A DNA stretch of 64,000 nt from an uncultured Odoribacter sp. (GTDB taxonomy: Bacteria > Bacteroidota > Bacteroidia > Bacteroidales > Marinifilaceae), in assembly GCA_910578985.1 (NCBI GenBank), contig CAJTSF010000004.1, forward strand, positions 1-64,000. The letters are read 5' to 3'. The notes below the pieces were generated by a model. It ran no database searches. It saw only the letters and a program-made list of their open reading frames with translations, and was not told the origin of the DNA. Numbering within the stretch: the first letter of the stretch is position 1; the number at the start of each line of letters is the position of its first letter. Below, piece by piece: positions 9,007-18,243 of this stretch. A program made the translations under genes and the position numbers.

Positions 9007-11451
9007 TTAAAATGATACGGTCAAACCAAGTGAATAAGTGGGGCGGTCGGACAACTGAATTTCGCTGAATCCTCCCTGCGTCGGGGTCTGTCCATCCAGT
9101 TTTTTGGAGCAGATGGTAAACAGGTTGGTGCCCGACAATGACAATTCCAAACGCGACAGTTTCATTTTCGACAAGAGGCGTTCACTGAATTCATAGGTAA
9201 AACTCAGACTGGAACATTTCAGGTAATTGGCGCTCACCACCCGTGCATCGGAATAGTCATACATCTCCCAGGCATTATCGGCAAATCGCTGAATCGTCGA
9301 ATTTGCGCCGTCTTCATCCTCATCGCTATTGTCGTCCGACCAATGGTATTGGTATTTCCAATATCCTGCAGCACCTTGGGAAATCAATGCGGGAATATCG
9401 GTATAGCGTTCATCTCCCGGATTTTTCCAACGGTTCAGGAAAGCACGGTGTACGTTATACTCCGGAGACAAGTCCTTGTCGAACATGCGGAACAAGCGAG
9501 TCTTTGCTCCTAAAGCATAGGAAAACATGGCGCTCATGCGTACCTGCTTGTAGCGCAACTGGGTGCTCAATCCGCCGGACATGTAAGGTTCGCGTCGTCC
9601 GCTGGCTTTCAGTACGCGGGTGAAGGTCTGGTATTTGCTCAAACCGTATAATTCATGTTTCTGATCCACCATATCATTGAACAGGGGGCCTCCGTCATTG
9701 GCACTGACTCCGATGAAATCGTAAGAATAGAAGGTATTGACCGCTTTTCCCTTTACCAGCGCCTCGCCGGTCAAGAAAGAATCGTAGCTATATGTTTGGG
9801 AATTCTGGTCGTTTTTCACCGTATTGAAGTTTTGGGAGAACGACGTGGAAAGCGTCCAACGCCAGTCCTTTGTTCTAATCGGTGTAACCGTCACATCCAC
9901 ATTGTACCCCTGGTTTTCGATGTCACCTCCGTTAATTATATGGGAAGTAACCCCGTTAATAGAGGACACTTCTTTCGTCATGAAAGCATCTTTGGTGCGT
10001 TTGTAATAATATTCCCCTTCGATTTGCAGACAATTGTCCAGCAACTGCATTGTCAATCCCGCATTGAAAGAAGAGGTTTTTTCCCATCTCAGATTAGGGT
10101 TCGGATTGCGTTCCACCCGAGCAACCATTTCATTCAAATAGGTATTTAGCGGCAATTTCTTAATCAACATCACCGGCGACTGGCTGTCCAGCATGTTTCC
10201 TTGGTATCCGAATGAGGTTTTCAATGAGAAGTAATTCAGCCAATCGAATTTCATCCATTCGTGTTCCGAAAGATTCCAGTTGGCGGATGCCGACCAAATG
10301 GGCAATAACTTGTCGTTGCTTTGGTCTCCGAATTTATTGGAACCGTCGATACGGGCATTTACGTTCGCTGTGAAATAATTGCGGAAACTATATGAAAGCG
10401 TAGCATAACCTGAAAGCATGTTGGTCAGGTTTTCCGTCAATTTCGGTAAATTGTCATCACTGATAAGCCACGCCAGATAATTCGGGAATTTTTCACTGTC
10501 CGACAAAGAAACGAACGATTTTCCACGGTCGGGATAATAGCCTCTGTCCGTCCGAGAGTAACCGTTATACTTGGAAGAACTCATCTCAAAACCGCCATTG
10601 AATGCAATGTTGTGTTGGTCATCCATGCCGAAATACTTATTGGCGTTCAATTGCAAACGCACGGTATAGGAACGGTTCCGGGTTTCATCATGATTAAATT
10701 CACCGCCGTAAGGCAAACGCGAATATTCAGAAGGCTGTTCGCCGTATTCCGAATCCCGCAATTGAGCGACATAGTTGGTTTTCTCTCCATAATAGCCTTC
10801 GATTTCGGCATTCTGATTCGTATAAGAAACAACGGCATTGGCATTCAACCAGGAAGTAAAATCGAATCGCAGATTCGTTGTCAAGGTAATGCCTGATGTA
10901 TTCTGCTGCTTATAGCTGTTTTCCAATTCATTCAGAATATTGTAATTGTAAGCATCACGCCCTACCCTTTTTTTATAGTAGAAATATTCCCCTTGCTCAT
11001 CGAATGCCGGAATGGCACGACTTGTCTTGTAAGCGTAATCCAAGGGGGAAATGCCGTCCTGGCTATAGTCGTGCGTACTGATATTTCCCTGTAATTTGAA
11101 AGATGCAGTCAACCATTTCGTCAAATTACTCTCAACATTTAATGAAGCGGTATAACGCTGGAGGTAGTTATCTTTGATAACGTCATTGTCACGCGTATAG
11201 CCGATAGAGGCATAGTAACGCGTTTGCTCGGAACCTCCGGACATGCTCACCGTATGCGAATGCGACCAGCTGTCTTCCGTCAACAAACCGAACCAGTCGG
11301 TGTTCATGGTTTCCAAGGCTGCCACCCGGTCGGCAAATTGTTGGTTGTTCAGTTTTCCTTCATATAAATCTTTCAATAAGCCTTCATATCCGACATAATT
11401 GATTTTTTCATCGAAAACATAGTGCTGTTCATTCAGTTCCCGGGAAAATTG
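9007..11451 (-). pseudogene. SusC/RagA TonB-dependent transporter, 3' part, split by the phage
   Basis: Encodes the beta-barrel and most of the C-terminal region of a SusC protein, about 815 host-derived residues from FSRELNEQHYVFDEK to the terminal strand SLGLTVSF. The reading frame continues into phage DNA to an ATG at 11499, but a product made from there would lack the signal peptide, plug and TonB box and cannot work. The missing 5' part is at 44774-45921. Joining the two across one AATTG copy restores KERIQ-FSRELN in frame. No other lesion is visible, so the gene was intact before insertion. Confidence 0.95.
11447..11451. repeat. 5-bp target-site duplication, left copy
   Basis: AATTG at the host-phage junction. 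The same five bases occur at 44774-44778. The flanking bases differ on both sides, so the maximal direct repeat is exactly 5 bp, the size made by Mu-type transposition. Confidence 0.9.
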
Positions 11452-11461
11452 TATAATCGGC

Positions 11462-11505
11462 AAAACGAAATGTGCAATTTTTGAAAACGAATTGTGCAAA
11501 TTTTA
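11462..11505. repeat. tandem 22-bp transposase-binding-type repeats at the late end
   Basis: Two 22-bp units in tandem, 11462-11483 and 11484-11505, share AAAACGAAnTGTGCAA followed by T-rich bases. The first starts 10 bases inside the phage end. An inverted related copy is at the opposite end (44750-44765). Arrangement and period fit transposase subsites that assemble the transpososome. Confidence 0.75.
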
Positions 11506-11535
11506 AAGCGTGGATTGAATGCCTTTCCACGCTTT
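11505..11535. terminator. hairpin inside the late phage end
   Basis: AAAGCGTGGA / TCCACGCTTT, a 10-bp perfect stem with an 11-nt loop, immediately next to the 22-bp repeats. It could act as a bidirectional terminator separating phage from host transcription. Confidence 0.55.
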
Positions 11536-11591
11536 AAACATGAATAAAACACCCTTTAAATCCCATTTATCTTGCCAATTTACGCAAATAA

Positions 11592-11617
11592 AAAACGGGA
11601 TTTTAATATCCCGTTTT
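11592..11617 (-). terminator. terminator of the phage lipoprotein gene
   Basis: AAAACGGGAT / ATCCCGTTTT, a 10-bp stem with a 6-nt loop, about 20 bases after the stop at 11638. Confidence 0.75.
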
Positions 11618-11637
11618 AATGCAAACTCAAGCAAATT

Positions 11638-12264
11638 TTATTCTATACCTGCTTCTTTTAAAGCCCTCCATTTGGCTCCCGTTGTTGGAACAAATACGAA
11701 GGCAGAATCAAATACCGCGTAACAAGTCGCATAATCCTTTTTGTTATATGCCTCTATAATCTTGGCGCAAGCGGAACTCATGATGGCATTCGGGATGTAG
11801 CCGATAGTATCGTCTACGCATCTTTTCGGTATGGAAGACCAATCCCCGTATTGTAGGTCAAAAAGTTCTCCCGTTATAGTATCTCGTATCCCCACAAATA
11901 TAACATCATGTCCGGTTGTGATTAACTCACCTAAGCTGGGAGTAAGATTCTCGTACTCAGGAATAATTACCCATCCCCCTGCAAATAGGAATCTCCGGTT
12001 CTCAAAGTCGCGCTGGCAACCGCCACCATCATAATACCATTCTTGTACTCCAAGGCAAAAAGCCGGTATCGTACCATCGTTAGGATCCCAGGAAACCTTG
12101 TGAGCATACTTCAATACTATTTCAATGGAATCAACCACGCTTCGTGTTGGCGTACTCCGACCATATATGACCATTTTATGGTTAGCATCCAGTAGCCCAT
12201 CATCTTCATCCTTACACCCCCAAAGGGTTAAACCTGCAAGCAGCAATAAAATCAATTTTTTCAT
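11638..12264 (-). CDS. phage-borne lipoprotein with its own promoter (moron-type)
   Basis: A 208-aa lipoprotein starting MKKLILLLLAGLTLWGC (lipobox LTLWGC). An upstream in-frame Met would run back into the fibre gene and lacks a signal sequence, so the start at 12264 is chosen. The mature protein has several Cys residues (FCLGV, GGGCQRD, RCVDD, SACAK) that may form disulfides. No known domain. It has its own -7 box (12285-12292) and terminator (11592-11617) and lies between the tail fibre and the phage end. This is the layout of a moron gene expressed in the lysogen; superinfection exclusion or host-surface modification are possible roles, but unproven. Confidence 0.7.
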   Translation of the reverse strand: MKKLILLLLAGLTLWGCKDEDDGLLDANHKMVIYGRSTPTRSVVDSIEIVLKYAHKVSWDPNDGTIPAFCLGVQEWYYDGGGCQRDFENRRFLFAGGWVIIPEYENLTPSLGELITTGHDVIFVGIRDTITGELFDLQYGDWSSIPKRCVDDTIGYIPNAIMSSACAKIIEAYNKKDYATCYAVFDSAFVFVPTTGAKWRALKEAGIE

Positions 12265-12284
12265 AATTATCAGTTTTGTTTTGG

Positions 12285-12292
12285 CAAATTTA
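12285..12292 (-). promoter_or_regulatory. Bacteroides-type -7 box for the lipoprotein gene
   Basis: On the minus strand this reads TAAATTTG, matching TAnnTTTG, 21 bases before the ATG at 12264. I did not identify a good -33 TTTG. Confidence 0.5.
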
Positions 12293-12307
12293 CAAAAATC
12301 CTGGGGA

Positions 12308-13957
12308 TTAATATAACAATATATCAACATAAAATAACCCGTCATTGGGCGAATCGTCATCCGCCAAACGGACTGTAATGGAAGTTGTACTACGGGAGAG
12401 TAACGTGACGTAAATTCCCCGTGACTCATGAGAGTAATTCTTCTGTCCATTCAGGATGACGATATAGTTTGATGTCCCCAAGTTATGCGTAATCGTATAG
12501 TTCCCGGCGTCGGTACGGGTACATCTGCCTGATGCCCATGTTGTCCCGGCTTGTCTGGTGCAAGTTCCGGCACTTGACTGCCCTCCACACAAATACCTTG
12601 AATGGAAAGTGACTACACCTGAATGCGTATGGTTCTTTGCCGCGTATGCTGAATCGTGGTTATGACCTGCAGTAGCAGCCCCAACTTCCGAGGCCGTGTA
12701 AGTTGGCTTCGAGGAGGCTTTCGCCCAAGCATACACATCACTTGCCGGCATGGAGGTCGGGAAATCCGTAATCTGACTTTTCGTGTGCGAGTGGCTGGCA
12801 GCCGCGTAGCTGCCTTTAGGTTGATATGCACTGTCGTGGTTATGCCCGGCAGCTGCGGCACCTACTTCGGATGCCGTGTAAGTCGGTTTTGATGACGCTT
12901 TTGCCCACGGATACACATCTGAAGCTGGCATAGAGGTCGGAAAATCCGTAATCTGGCTCTTCGTATGCTTATGCCCCGTATCCGCCTTCCCATTGATTAA
13001 AGCCATGATGGTCGTAGCAAAGTTCGGGTCGTTGTTCAAGGCATTGGCAATCTCATAGAGCGTATCTAAAGCTGCCGGACTGCCGTTTACCAACTCCGAA
13101 ATTCGCTCCGTTGCAAACTGTTTGGCTGCTGCCAAATCCCCTTCATGCTGGGCGTCCGCTTCCTGCTTGGTATAGACTTCCTCCTTCCGGTAAACATCAT
13201 TCCCCAGGTTTGCCACCTGGTTATCGGCATATTCTTTCGCTATCCTTAACGCTTCCGCATCCTTGCTGTCCGTTTCCTGTTTCGTGTACGTATCATCCCA
13301 CCGGGCTTTCTCCGTATCCGTTGTAAGGCGGTGTTCCGCATCGTCCGTCAAATCTTCCGTCTTCCCTGAAAACGCTACCGCCTGCAATCCGGCAAACCAT
13401 TTCCGCACCTTTCCCCCAAGCCCGGACAACGTATCCCCGGATTCCACATTCACGCGCTCCGCCGCCTCTTCAAAAGAAACAACCACATCTTTACCGTCTC
13501 CGTCTTTATCCAACTTATGCGTCACCCCGGTCACATCCAAAAAGCAAGCAGCCCCGGAAGGAGTAATTTCCAAGCAAGGCTCATCCGCCGGTTTCTCCGT
13601 TACCAGTTCCGCCCGGTATTCATAGTAAATCGGGTGCATCTTCTCATCCACATACTCCCGTTCAACTACCTCAAACCGCAACACAAAATAAGCCGGCAAA
13701 TCCACCGCCGTCACCCCGGCAAACGGAGCCACTTTATAAGTCGGATTACCCTCCGGATCCGTCCCCTGCAAACCTACCAATCCGGGCTCCACATGATACG
13801 TCCCGTCTTCCCAGTCCAATACCCCGCATCCCTTGATAACACAATTCCCGTATTCCTCAAAAAACGCGTCTATCACCTTGAACGGTTCCGCCTGTAAATC
13901 GATTACGTGTTCACCCGCCCAACGGCGCACGCCTTCTGTCTGTACATGCCTTTTCAT
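12308..13957 (-). CDS. tail fibre / receptor-binding protein with repeats
   Basis: A 549-aa protein. The N-terminal ~190 residues are a virion-attachment region (MKRHVQTEGVRRWAGEHVIDL). A helical section with two TKQE(T/A)D motifs follows, then two ~55-residue near-identical repeats containing TKSQITDFPTSMPASDVY, AKASSKPTYTASEVGAA and AGHNHDSAY. The last ~100 residues (from VVTFHSRYLCGG) are a distinct domain ending in beta-rich NYIVILNG and SITVRLADDD, probably the receptor-binding tip. His-rich GHNH/HSH spacers are typical of trimeric fibres with bound metal. It is the last structural gene of the tail block, so it most likely sets host range. No separate chaperone gene follows it. Confidence 0.85.
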   Translation of the reverse strand: MKRHVQTEGVRRWAGEHVIDLQAEPFKVIDAFFEEYGNCVIKGCGVLDWEDGTYHVEPGLVGLQGTDPEGNPTYKVAPFAGVTAVDLPAYFVLRFEVVEREYVDEKMHPIYYEYRAELVTEKPADEPCLEITPSGAACFLDVTGVTHKLDKDGDGKDVVVSFEEAAERVNVESGDTLSGLGGKVRKWFAGLQAVAFSGKTEDLTDDAEHRLTTDTEKARWDDTYTKQETDSKDAEALRIAKEYADNQVANLGNDVYRKEEVYTKQEADAQHEGDLAAAKQFATERISELVNGSPAALDTLYEIANALNNDPNFATTIMALINGKADTGHKHTKSQITDFPTSMPASDVYPWAKASSKPTYTASEVGAAAAGHNHDSAYQPKGSYAAASHSHTKSQITDFPTSMPASDVYAWAKASSKPTYTASEVGAATAGHNHDSAYAAKNHTHSGVVTFHSRYLCGGQSSAGTCTRQAGTTWASGRCTRTDAGNYTITHNLGTSNYIVILNGQKNYSHESRGIYVTLLSRSTTSITVRLADDDSPNDGLFYVDILLY

Positions 13958-13961
13958 AGTC

Positions 13962-14438
13962 TTAGTTTTGAATGATTTTGTATTTCGTCAATGCCTGTTT
14001 GTATTTCTCAATTTCCGTCCGGATTAAATCCGCATTGATGCCTGCCGGGATATACACGATAAAATCCGCCGACCCGAACTGCCCGCGCAGTTCATCCGCC
14101 AGTGGGATTTTCGCCACCACATTCTCCCGTTCCAAACCGATTTCCGGCTGCATGGCAATCCCTTCCCGCTCCAGACAGATAAGCAACAACCCGTCCCCGT
14201 ACGTCTCGATGTGTATCGTCAAAGCGTTGTACTTCTTTTGCAGATACCCCTCCAACACCTTTACCTGATTGGTAATGTTCATGAGCATCCGGATATCGTC
14301 CCGCCATATCCCGAACGCCTCAAACAGCCCTCTGAGCGGCATGACAAACGTCCGCATGAGCCACAACCGCACCCGCTGCCGTTTATGCGGCGGAAGCAAC
14401 TGTTTCACCAAATTGTCGTATTCAATCCCCGGATTCAT
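13962..14438 (-). CDS. baseplate/tail protein in the Mu gp48 position
   Basis: A 158-aa protein lying between the baseplate J-like gene and the fibre, the position of Mu gp48 / P2 gpI. The N-terminus is basic (PPHKRQRVRLWLMRTF), the middle is a helix (MLMNITNQVKVLEGYLQKKYN) and the C-terminus is a helix rich in Lys and Ile. I see no decisive motif and the assignment is mainly positional. Its start overlaps the stop of the J-like gene by 4 bases, indicating translational coupling. Confidence 0.6.
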   Translation of the reverse strand: MNPGIEYDNLVKQLLPPHKRQRVRLWLMRTFVMPLRGLFEAFGIWRDDIRMLMNITNQVKVLEGYLQKKYNALTIHIETYGDGLLLICLEREGIAMQPEIGLERENVVAKIPLADELRGQFGSADFIVYIPAGINADLIRTEIEKYKQALTKYKIIQN

Positions 14439-15244
14439 GCGCCCATGTTTTTGACCGATTCAACCACCAACTGCGAATCCCCTGCATAATCAAAGTACCC
14501 TGACTCCAGGTCGCTGTACACCTCGAACTCCTTGAAATCATCATCCGATACCCCTTTCCGGGCAATCGAGTTCAGTTTACAGGTAATGACACCCTCTGCA
14601 CCCATCACGGCGTCGATGAACTGCTGCACATAAATCACCCCGTCAAACCCGATGTTTGTCTTAAACGCCTCGATTGCTGCCTTTACATTCGTCTCTACTT
14701 CGGAATAGGGATAAACCGTATCGTGCCACACCTGCAAATCATACCGGATTTTGTCCTCAGTCGTCGATACCACATCCGTCGTCGTCCCGGCAGCCCGGAT
14801 TTCGTGGATATAAGCAATCAGATTGTATTTTTCATCCGGGGAAAGCGGAACCACTTTTCCGGAATCGTCCGTTTTTGCCACCTTAATCGTCAGGTGCTTC
14901 GGGCTTTCCTTAATCGCCACTACTTTTACAATCCGCGCCGCCGGATCATCTTCCGCATAGTACAGTGCTGCCGTTTTTTTATCGAAAAGAAGCTTGTGCC
15001 CGTTCTGGAAGCGGAGGCACTGTTCCCCGTACCACCGGACCGTTCCCGGTGTAATCTTATCCGTTTTCTCCTGCACTTCCTTCCGGAACAAATCCAGGAT
15101 TACCTCGAAAGTGTGTATGGCGGTGGCCACCACCCACGTCCACAACCGCCATTCCGCTACCTTTGAGGTGGACAGTTTCACCTCCGTCCCGGCTTCTAAT
15201 TCCGAAACAATGCCTGCCTGTATTTCATTAATCGTTCGTGCCAT
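14435..15244 (-). CDS. baseplate J-like protein
   Basis: A 269-aa protein beginning MARTINEIQAGIVSELEAG, as many baseplate J proteins do (an N-terminal helix 'I.e.i...l'). The central part contains ISVPxxVVAIKESPKHLTIKVAK-like beta structure and the C-terminus a compact alpha/beta domain (IGFDGVIYVQQFIDAVMGAEGV). J proteins form the wedge of contractile tail baseplates. Order relative to its neighbours (gp25-like, LysM-like, J, gp48-like, fibre) is that of Mu and P2. It is 1 base downstream of the LysM-like gene. Confidence 0.7.
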   Translation of the reverse strand: MARTINEIQAGIVSELEAGTEVKLSTSKVAEWRLWTWVVATAIHTFEVILDLFRKEVQEKTDKITPGTVRWYGEQCLRFQNGHKLLFDKKTAALYYAEDDPAARIVKVVAIKESPKHLTIKVAKTDDSGKVVPLSPDEKYNLIAYIHEIRAAGTTTDVVSTTEDKIRYDLQVWHDTVYPYSEVETNVKAAIEAFKTNIGFDGVIYVQQFIDAVMGAEGVITCKLNSIARKGVSDDDFKEFEVYSDLESGYFDYAGDSQLVVESVKNMGA

Positions 15245-15245
15245 A

Positions 15246-15560
15246 TCAATTCGTATAAGTCGTTACTTCCGTATCTATCTCCTTTATCACCGACGTCTTT
15301 ATCAGCTTGCTGTCCGTATCAATCCGCACTGTCGAGCCGGCACGGAGCGGCAAATCCAGCCGGAACGCCCGTATAGCCTCAGGCGTCAATCGTCCGGAAG
15401 CGGATTCCTTATCCAGCTGTCCCGCCTCGGGACCGTTCTCCAGTTCCGGATTATTCTCCAAAAACTCCGCCAGCGCCTCGCACGTTCCGTATTGCTCGAC
15501 CAGAATATCGAACACCGTCTGATTCTCTTTAACCTTCACTATTTTCATATTCCGCGTCAA
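15246..15560 (-). CDS. LysM-like tail protein (P2 gpX type)
   Basis: A 104-aa protein, or 100 aa from Met5 (MKIVKVKENQT). The pattern VKENQTVFDILVEQYGT...ALAEFLENNPEL...RAGSTVRID resembles a LysM module: 'qTlwdIa.kyygs.....l..aNp.l......l..G..l.iP'. Small LysM-type proteins in contractile tails attach near the hub. The gene overlaps the 3' end of the gp25-like gene by 32 bases, typical of compact tail operons. Confidence 0.6.
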   Translation of the reverse strand: MTRNMKIVKVKENQTVFDILVEQYGTCEALAEFLENNPELENGPEAGQLDKESASGRLTPEAIRAFRLDLPLRAGSTVRIDTDSKLIKTSVIKEIDTEVTTYTN

Positions 15561-15843
15561 TTATCAATTCTCCGTCTATCTGCTTAACATCCTTTACCTT
15601 CATCCCGTCCTTGCTGCATTCCTTCCGGACGGTACGGTAAAAATTCTCCGGGTCGGTGTCGTGCATGAAATTAAACGCCCCGATACCCGCCGCCGGCGAC
15701 TCCTTGAAATGCCCTTTGTCCGCCAGCAACAAATCCCGTTTGTGCTGCCCGGTACTTTCCGTATAGGTCACATCCCCGGTACCCAGTTCGACATCCCCGT
15801 CCGGCGTTTGTGTAATATCCAACATAGCTATGAAATTGTACAT
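15529..15843 (-). CDS. gp25/gpW-like baseplate wedge protein
   Basis: A 104-aa protein of the size of T4 gp25 / P2 gpW. It starts with a beta hairpin (MLDITQTPDGDVELGTGDVTYTES) and has a helix QHKRDLLLADKGHFKESPAAGIGAF, the 'i...l.t..GE....p..G..' style seen in this family, and ends in paired strands. Start could be Met1 or Met7 (MLDITQ). It overlaps both neighbours, by 16 bases with the 75-aa gene and 32 bases with the LysM-like gene. Function by homology is wedge/sheath attachment. Confidence 0.6.
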   Translation of the reverse strand: MYNFIAMLDITQTPDGDVELGTGDVTYTESTGQHKRDLLLADKGHFKESPAAGIGAFNFMHDTDPENFYRTVRKECSKDGMKVKDVKQIDGELIIDAEYENSEG

Positions 15844-16055
15844 TGAAACATTCCCGTCACCGCACCGCCCATCGGCGGAGCAACCAGCCCGGTCGTATAA
15901 GTAATTGTCGCGCTCTTGATGGCATTCACCACCGCGTCCGCAATCTTATCCGCCACTTTGTCCAGGGCGTCCTCGCGTTTGTCGTCCGCCTGGTCCATCA
16001 CGGCCGTAAACGCCGCCTTTATTTCACCTTTGATTGTCGCCTTTACCAGTGCCAT
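15828..16055 (-). CDS. small tail-module protein, unknown
   Basis: A 75-aa protein lying between the gpV-like spike gene and the gp25-like gene. An N-terminal charged helix (VMDQADDKREDALDKVADKIADAVV) leads into a short beta-like tail (ITYTTGLVAPPMGGAVTG). Position next to the spike would suit a PAAR-type tip, but I do not see the PAAR repeats, so no function is assigned. Confidence 0.55.
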   Translation of the reverse strand: MALVKATIKGEIKAAFTAVMDQADDKREDALDKVADKIADAVVNAIKSATITYTTGLVAPPMGGAVTGMFQCTIS

Positions 16056-16058
16056 ATT

Positions 16059-16655
16059 TTATCCCTCCAAATAATCGTTTAATCCCTGTTTGACTTTCAC
16101 AAAATCCGCCGCGTTAATCGGCGTCCCCGACGGTCCCACACCCGTCGGTACCGTCAGCTTCATAATCGCATCGATGAGTTCCCCCAGTGTTTTTTTCAGC
16201 CCGGCGCCGCCCTTGACAAACGTCAGTCCCTTTTCCGTAGCCTTCACCACACTTTCCCCCACCTGCAGCAGGCAATTTTCTGCATCCACCGTCACCGCCG
16301 TTTTATCCCCGGCTTTCACCCGGATACTTTCCTCCGACACCTCTGCCTCCGTCTTTTCCCCAATTGCCAGCAGCACTTTGTCCACCTCCGAAAACATCAC
16401 CACAAAATACCGGTCATTTGCCATCCGTTCCACCAGTACCGTACTGCCTATCTTGGGAATTGACACCAGTCCCTTCAGCTCCGCTTTCTCCACGGCATAT
16501 AAAAGCACATTTTCATAGGGAACGTCTTCCATGACCACCGTACACGTCCGCGCCTCTTCATCCACGGCTGACACTTCCCCGTAAAAAACAGTCTCTGCAG
16601 CTTCATGCAACCGCCGGTCAAACATCCGTCTGAGTTCGTCATTCCCTTTGCTCAT
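16059..16655 (-). CDS. baseplate spike protein, gpV/gp45-like
   Basis: A 198-aa protein. N-terminal helix (DELRRMFDRRLHEAAE), then an OB-fold-like section (FYGEVSAVDEEARTCTVVME, SIPKIGSTVLVERM) as in Mu gp45 and P2 gpV, followed by a repetitive beta region (VRVKAG, VTVDAENCLLQVGESVV) that would form the trimeric spike, and a C-terminal helix. It overlaps the hub gene by 4 bases. It probably punctures the outer membrane when the tail contracts. Confidence 0.75.
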   Translation of the reverse strand: MSKGNDELRRMFDRRLHEAAETVFYGEVSAVDEEARTCTVVMEDVPYENVLLYAVEKAELKGLVSIPKIGSTVLVERMANDRYFVVMFSEVDKVLLAIGEKTEAEVSEESIRVKAGDKTAVTVDAENCLLQVGESVVKATEKGLTFVKGGAGLKKTLGELIDAIMKLTVPTGVGPSGTPINAADFVKVKQGLNDYLEG

Positions 16656-17605
16656 ACCTTCAGTCCGATTTCAATAGTCCGGCGGCTGCCACCCGCTCCG
16701 AACGTCGTTTCCACACTCTCGATATAATACCGCCCGTTCCGGTACCGGTACACCTCGTCCTCCAGTTCTGCCAGCATACAAGGCGCGGCATACGGCACTA
16801 AAAACGTCTGTATCTTCCCGCTATACCCGTCATAACTGTGCCGTTTCAGTTCCGCCTGTGCCAGGGTGGCCAGTTCCTTCTCATCCTTCACGTCATAGAA
16901 ATACATCGTCTTCTCCGTTCCGTCATCGGCTCCGATTTTCGCCTCCACCTTTGTCCCGTCCCGGTAGACGCACACCGCCTTTATCTTCAGCTTCACATCT
17001 TCCGCCAGCCGGTACTTCAAATCATCGTCCCGGATAACGTTATACCGCAAGCGATACTTTACCGCTTCGTCCACCGTCTTGAACGGTTCCGAAGCATACG
17101 CCCGGCCGTCCAAATCAAAGAACACTGCCAGTCCGTAATCCTTTTTCAACTTCGCCAGCACCCACGACACCGGTTTGTTCGGTACCTGGAAACTCTCCAT
17201 CGACAACTTGGCCGTATAGCCGGCTGTCAGGCCGCATTTCCCGATAACGTCCGCCAACGTCGTCTTTCCGGACAGCGTCACGCTCTTTTTCCGGCACAGA
17301 TAGAACGCATCTTCACAGACAATTTCCAACGGTGTTTTCAAATTCAACTGCTTCACATACCCCTTGAACTCCGTATTCAAAGCCCCGTCATATCCCAACC
17401 GGATTTCCACCGGGTCGCCCGCCTTGATTTCCTTCGCTACTTCTACCTCCGTAGCCGGCTTTCCGGATTGCTTCAATACCGCCGTCACCGGAACCTTCAC
17501 CGTTGCCGTTGCCGCCAGGTCGTAAATGGAGCGTCTGATCCGGACATCATGCACGCCGCCGAACCGTTTGCCGCCTATCGTTATTTCACTGCATAAGGTA
17601 AACAT
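16652..17605 (-). CDS. baseplate hub protein, gpD/gp44-like (late control D family)
   Basis: A 317-aa protein with the hub pattern: first strand MFTLCSEITIGGKRFGGVHDVRIRRS, a KAGDPVEIRLGYDG..EFKGYVKQL motif near residues 85-110 as in gpD/gp44, a middle GKTTLADVIGKCG insertion and a C-terminal barrel ending in TIEIGLKV. Hub proteins link tube and spike and form the assembly platform. Immediately follows the 210-aa gene and overlaps the spike gene. Confidence 0.8.
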   Translation of the reverse strand: MFTLCSEITIGGKRFGGVHDVRIRRSIYDLAATATVKVPVTAVLKQSGKPATEVEVAKEIKAGDPVEIRLGYDGALNTEFKGYVKQLNLKTPLEIVCEDAFYLCRKKSVTLSGKTTLADVIGKCGLTAGYTAKLSMESFQVPNKPVSWVLAKLKKDYGLAVFFDLDGRAYASEPFKTVDEAVKYRLRYNVIRDDDLKYRLAEDVKLKIKAVCVYRDGTKVEAKIGADDGTEKTMYFYDVKDEKELATLAQAELKRHSYDGYSGKIQTFLVPYAAPCMLAELEDEVYRYRNGRYYIESVETTFGAGGSRRTIEIGLKV

Positions 17606-17610
17606 GGCTT

Positions 17611-18243
17611 CTATTCAATGGTTAATTCAAAAGGTTTGTCCGTCACACACTCGATTTCCACCTCCTGCTCATCTTCTACGCCCGGCGTTTCCGGGAAACT
17701 CATATCCGTAATCACCACCTTGTCATTCTCATCGAAAAGCAGGTCTGTCAATACCGATTTCAATTCCACCGCCTCGTTTACGTTATACAGTTCCTTGAAC
17801 GCCACAATCTGGTCGGCGGGATAGGTGCCGTCTTCCGTCCGGGCAACCGCCCGGATGGAAACCTTAAAATCTTCCGAACTGATTAATTCCCGGACAGCAC
17901 CTTTGCGTCCCACCAAGGGCGTCTCGACAATATTTTTCTTTGCCGACACCGCCTTGATTTCCGCCCGCTCCAGTTCCAGCGTCTTTTTCTCTCCGGAGGG
18001 GGTCGGATAGATGAAACTCACCGGCATGAAATACCAGCGTCCCAGCCTGTCTTTTCCGCGTAATCGTGTTCCCCGGACAAATTCCTCCATCCCCGGGGCT
18101 TCCGGTTCCAGTTCGTAGGCTTCTCCCGCTTCCCCCTTAAAACTCCCTTCCGGACGCTTCCCGGCCAAAGCACCGGGAAACGGCACCCCTTTCAAGGTCA
18201 CCCGCGAAACGCTGATATTCGGAATATTGAATTTATGCTTCAT
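17611..18243 (-). CDS. tail structural protein (DUF6046-like), between tape measure and hub
   Basis: A 210-aa protein starting MKHKFNIPNISVSRV. It has a compact beta-rich make-up with RGKDRLGRWYFMPVSFIYP in the middle and repeated beta strands toward the C-terminus. Its position between tape measure and hub is that of Mu gp43 / P2 gpU-type or LysM-type tail proteins. Resemblance to the Bacteroidetes-specific DUF6046 tail family is from memory. Start overlaps the tape-measure stop by 11 bases. Confidence 0.6.
   Translation of the reverse strand: MKHKFNIPNISVSRVTLKGVPFPGALAGKRPEGSFKGEAGEAYELEPEAPGMEEFVRGTRLRGKDRLGRWYFMPVSFIYPTPSGEKKTLELERAEIKAVSAKKNIVETPLVGRKGAVRELISSEDFKVSIRAVARTEDGTYPADQIVAFKELYNVNEAVELKSVLTDLLFDENDKVVITDMSFPETPGVEDEQEVEIECVTDKPFELTIE

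Noticed and set aside
12308..13957. Diversity-generating retroelement target
   Set aside because: No reverse transcriptase or template repeat was found anywhere in the window.
15828..16055. PAAR-type spike tip
   Set aside because: Position fits but no PAAR repeat or metal-binding His/Cys arrangement is present.
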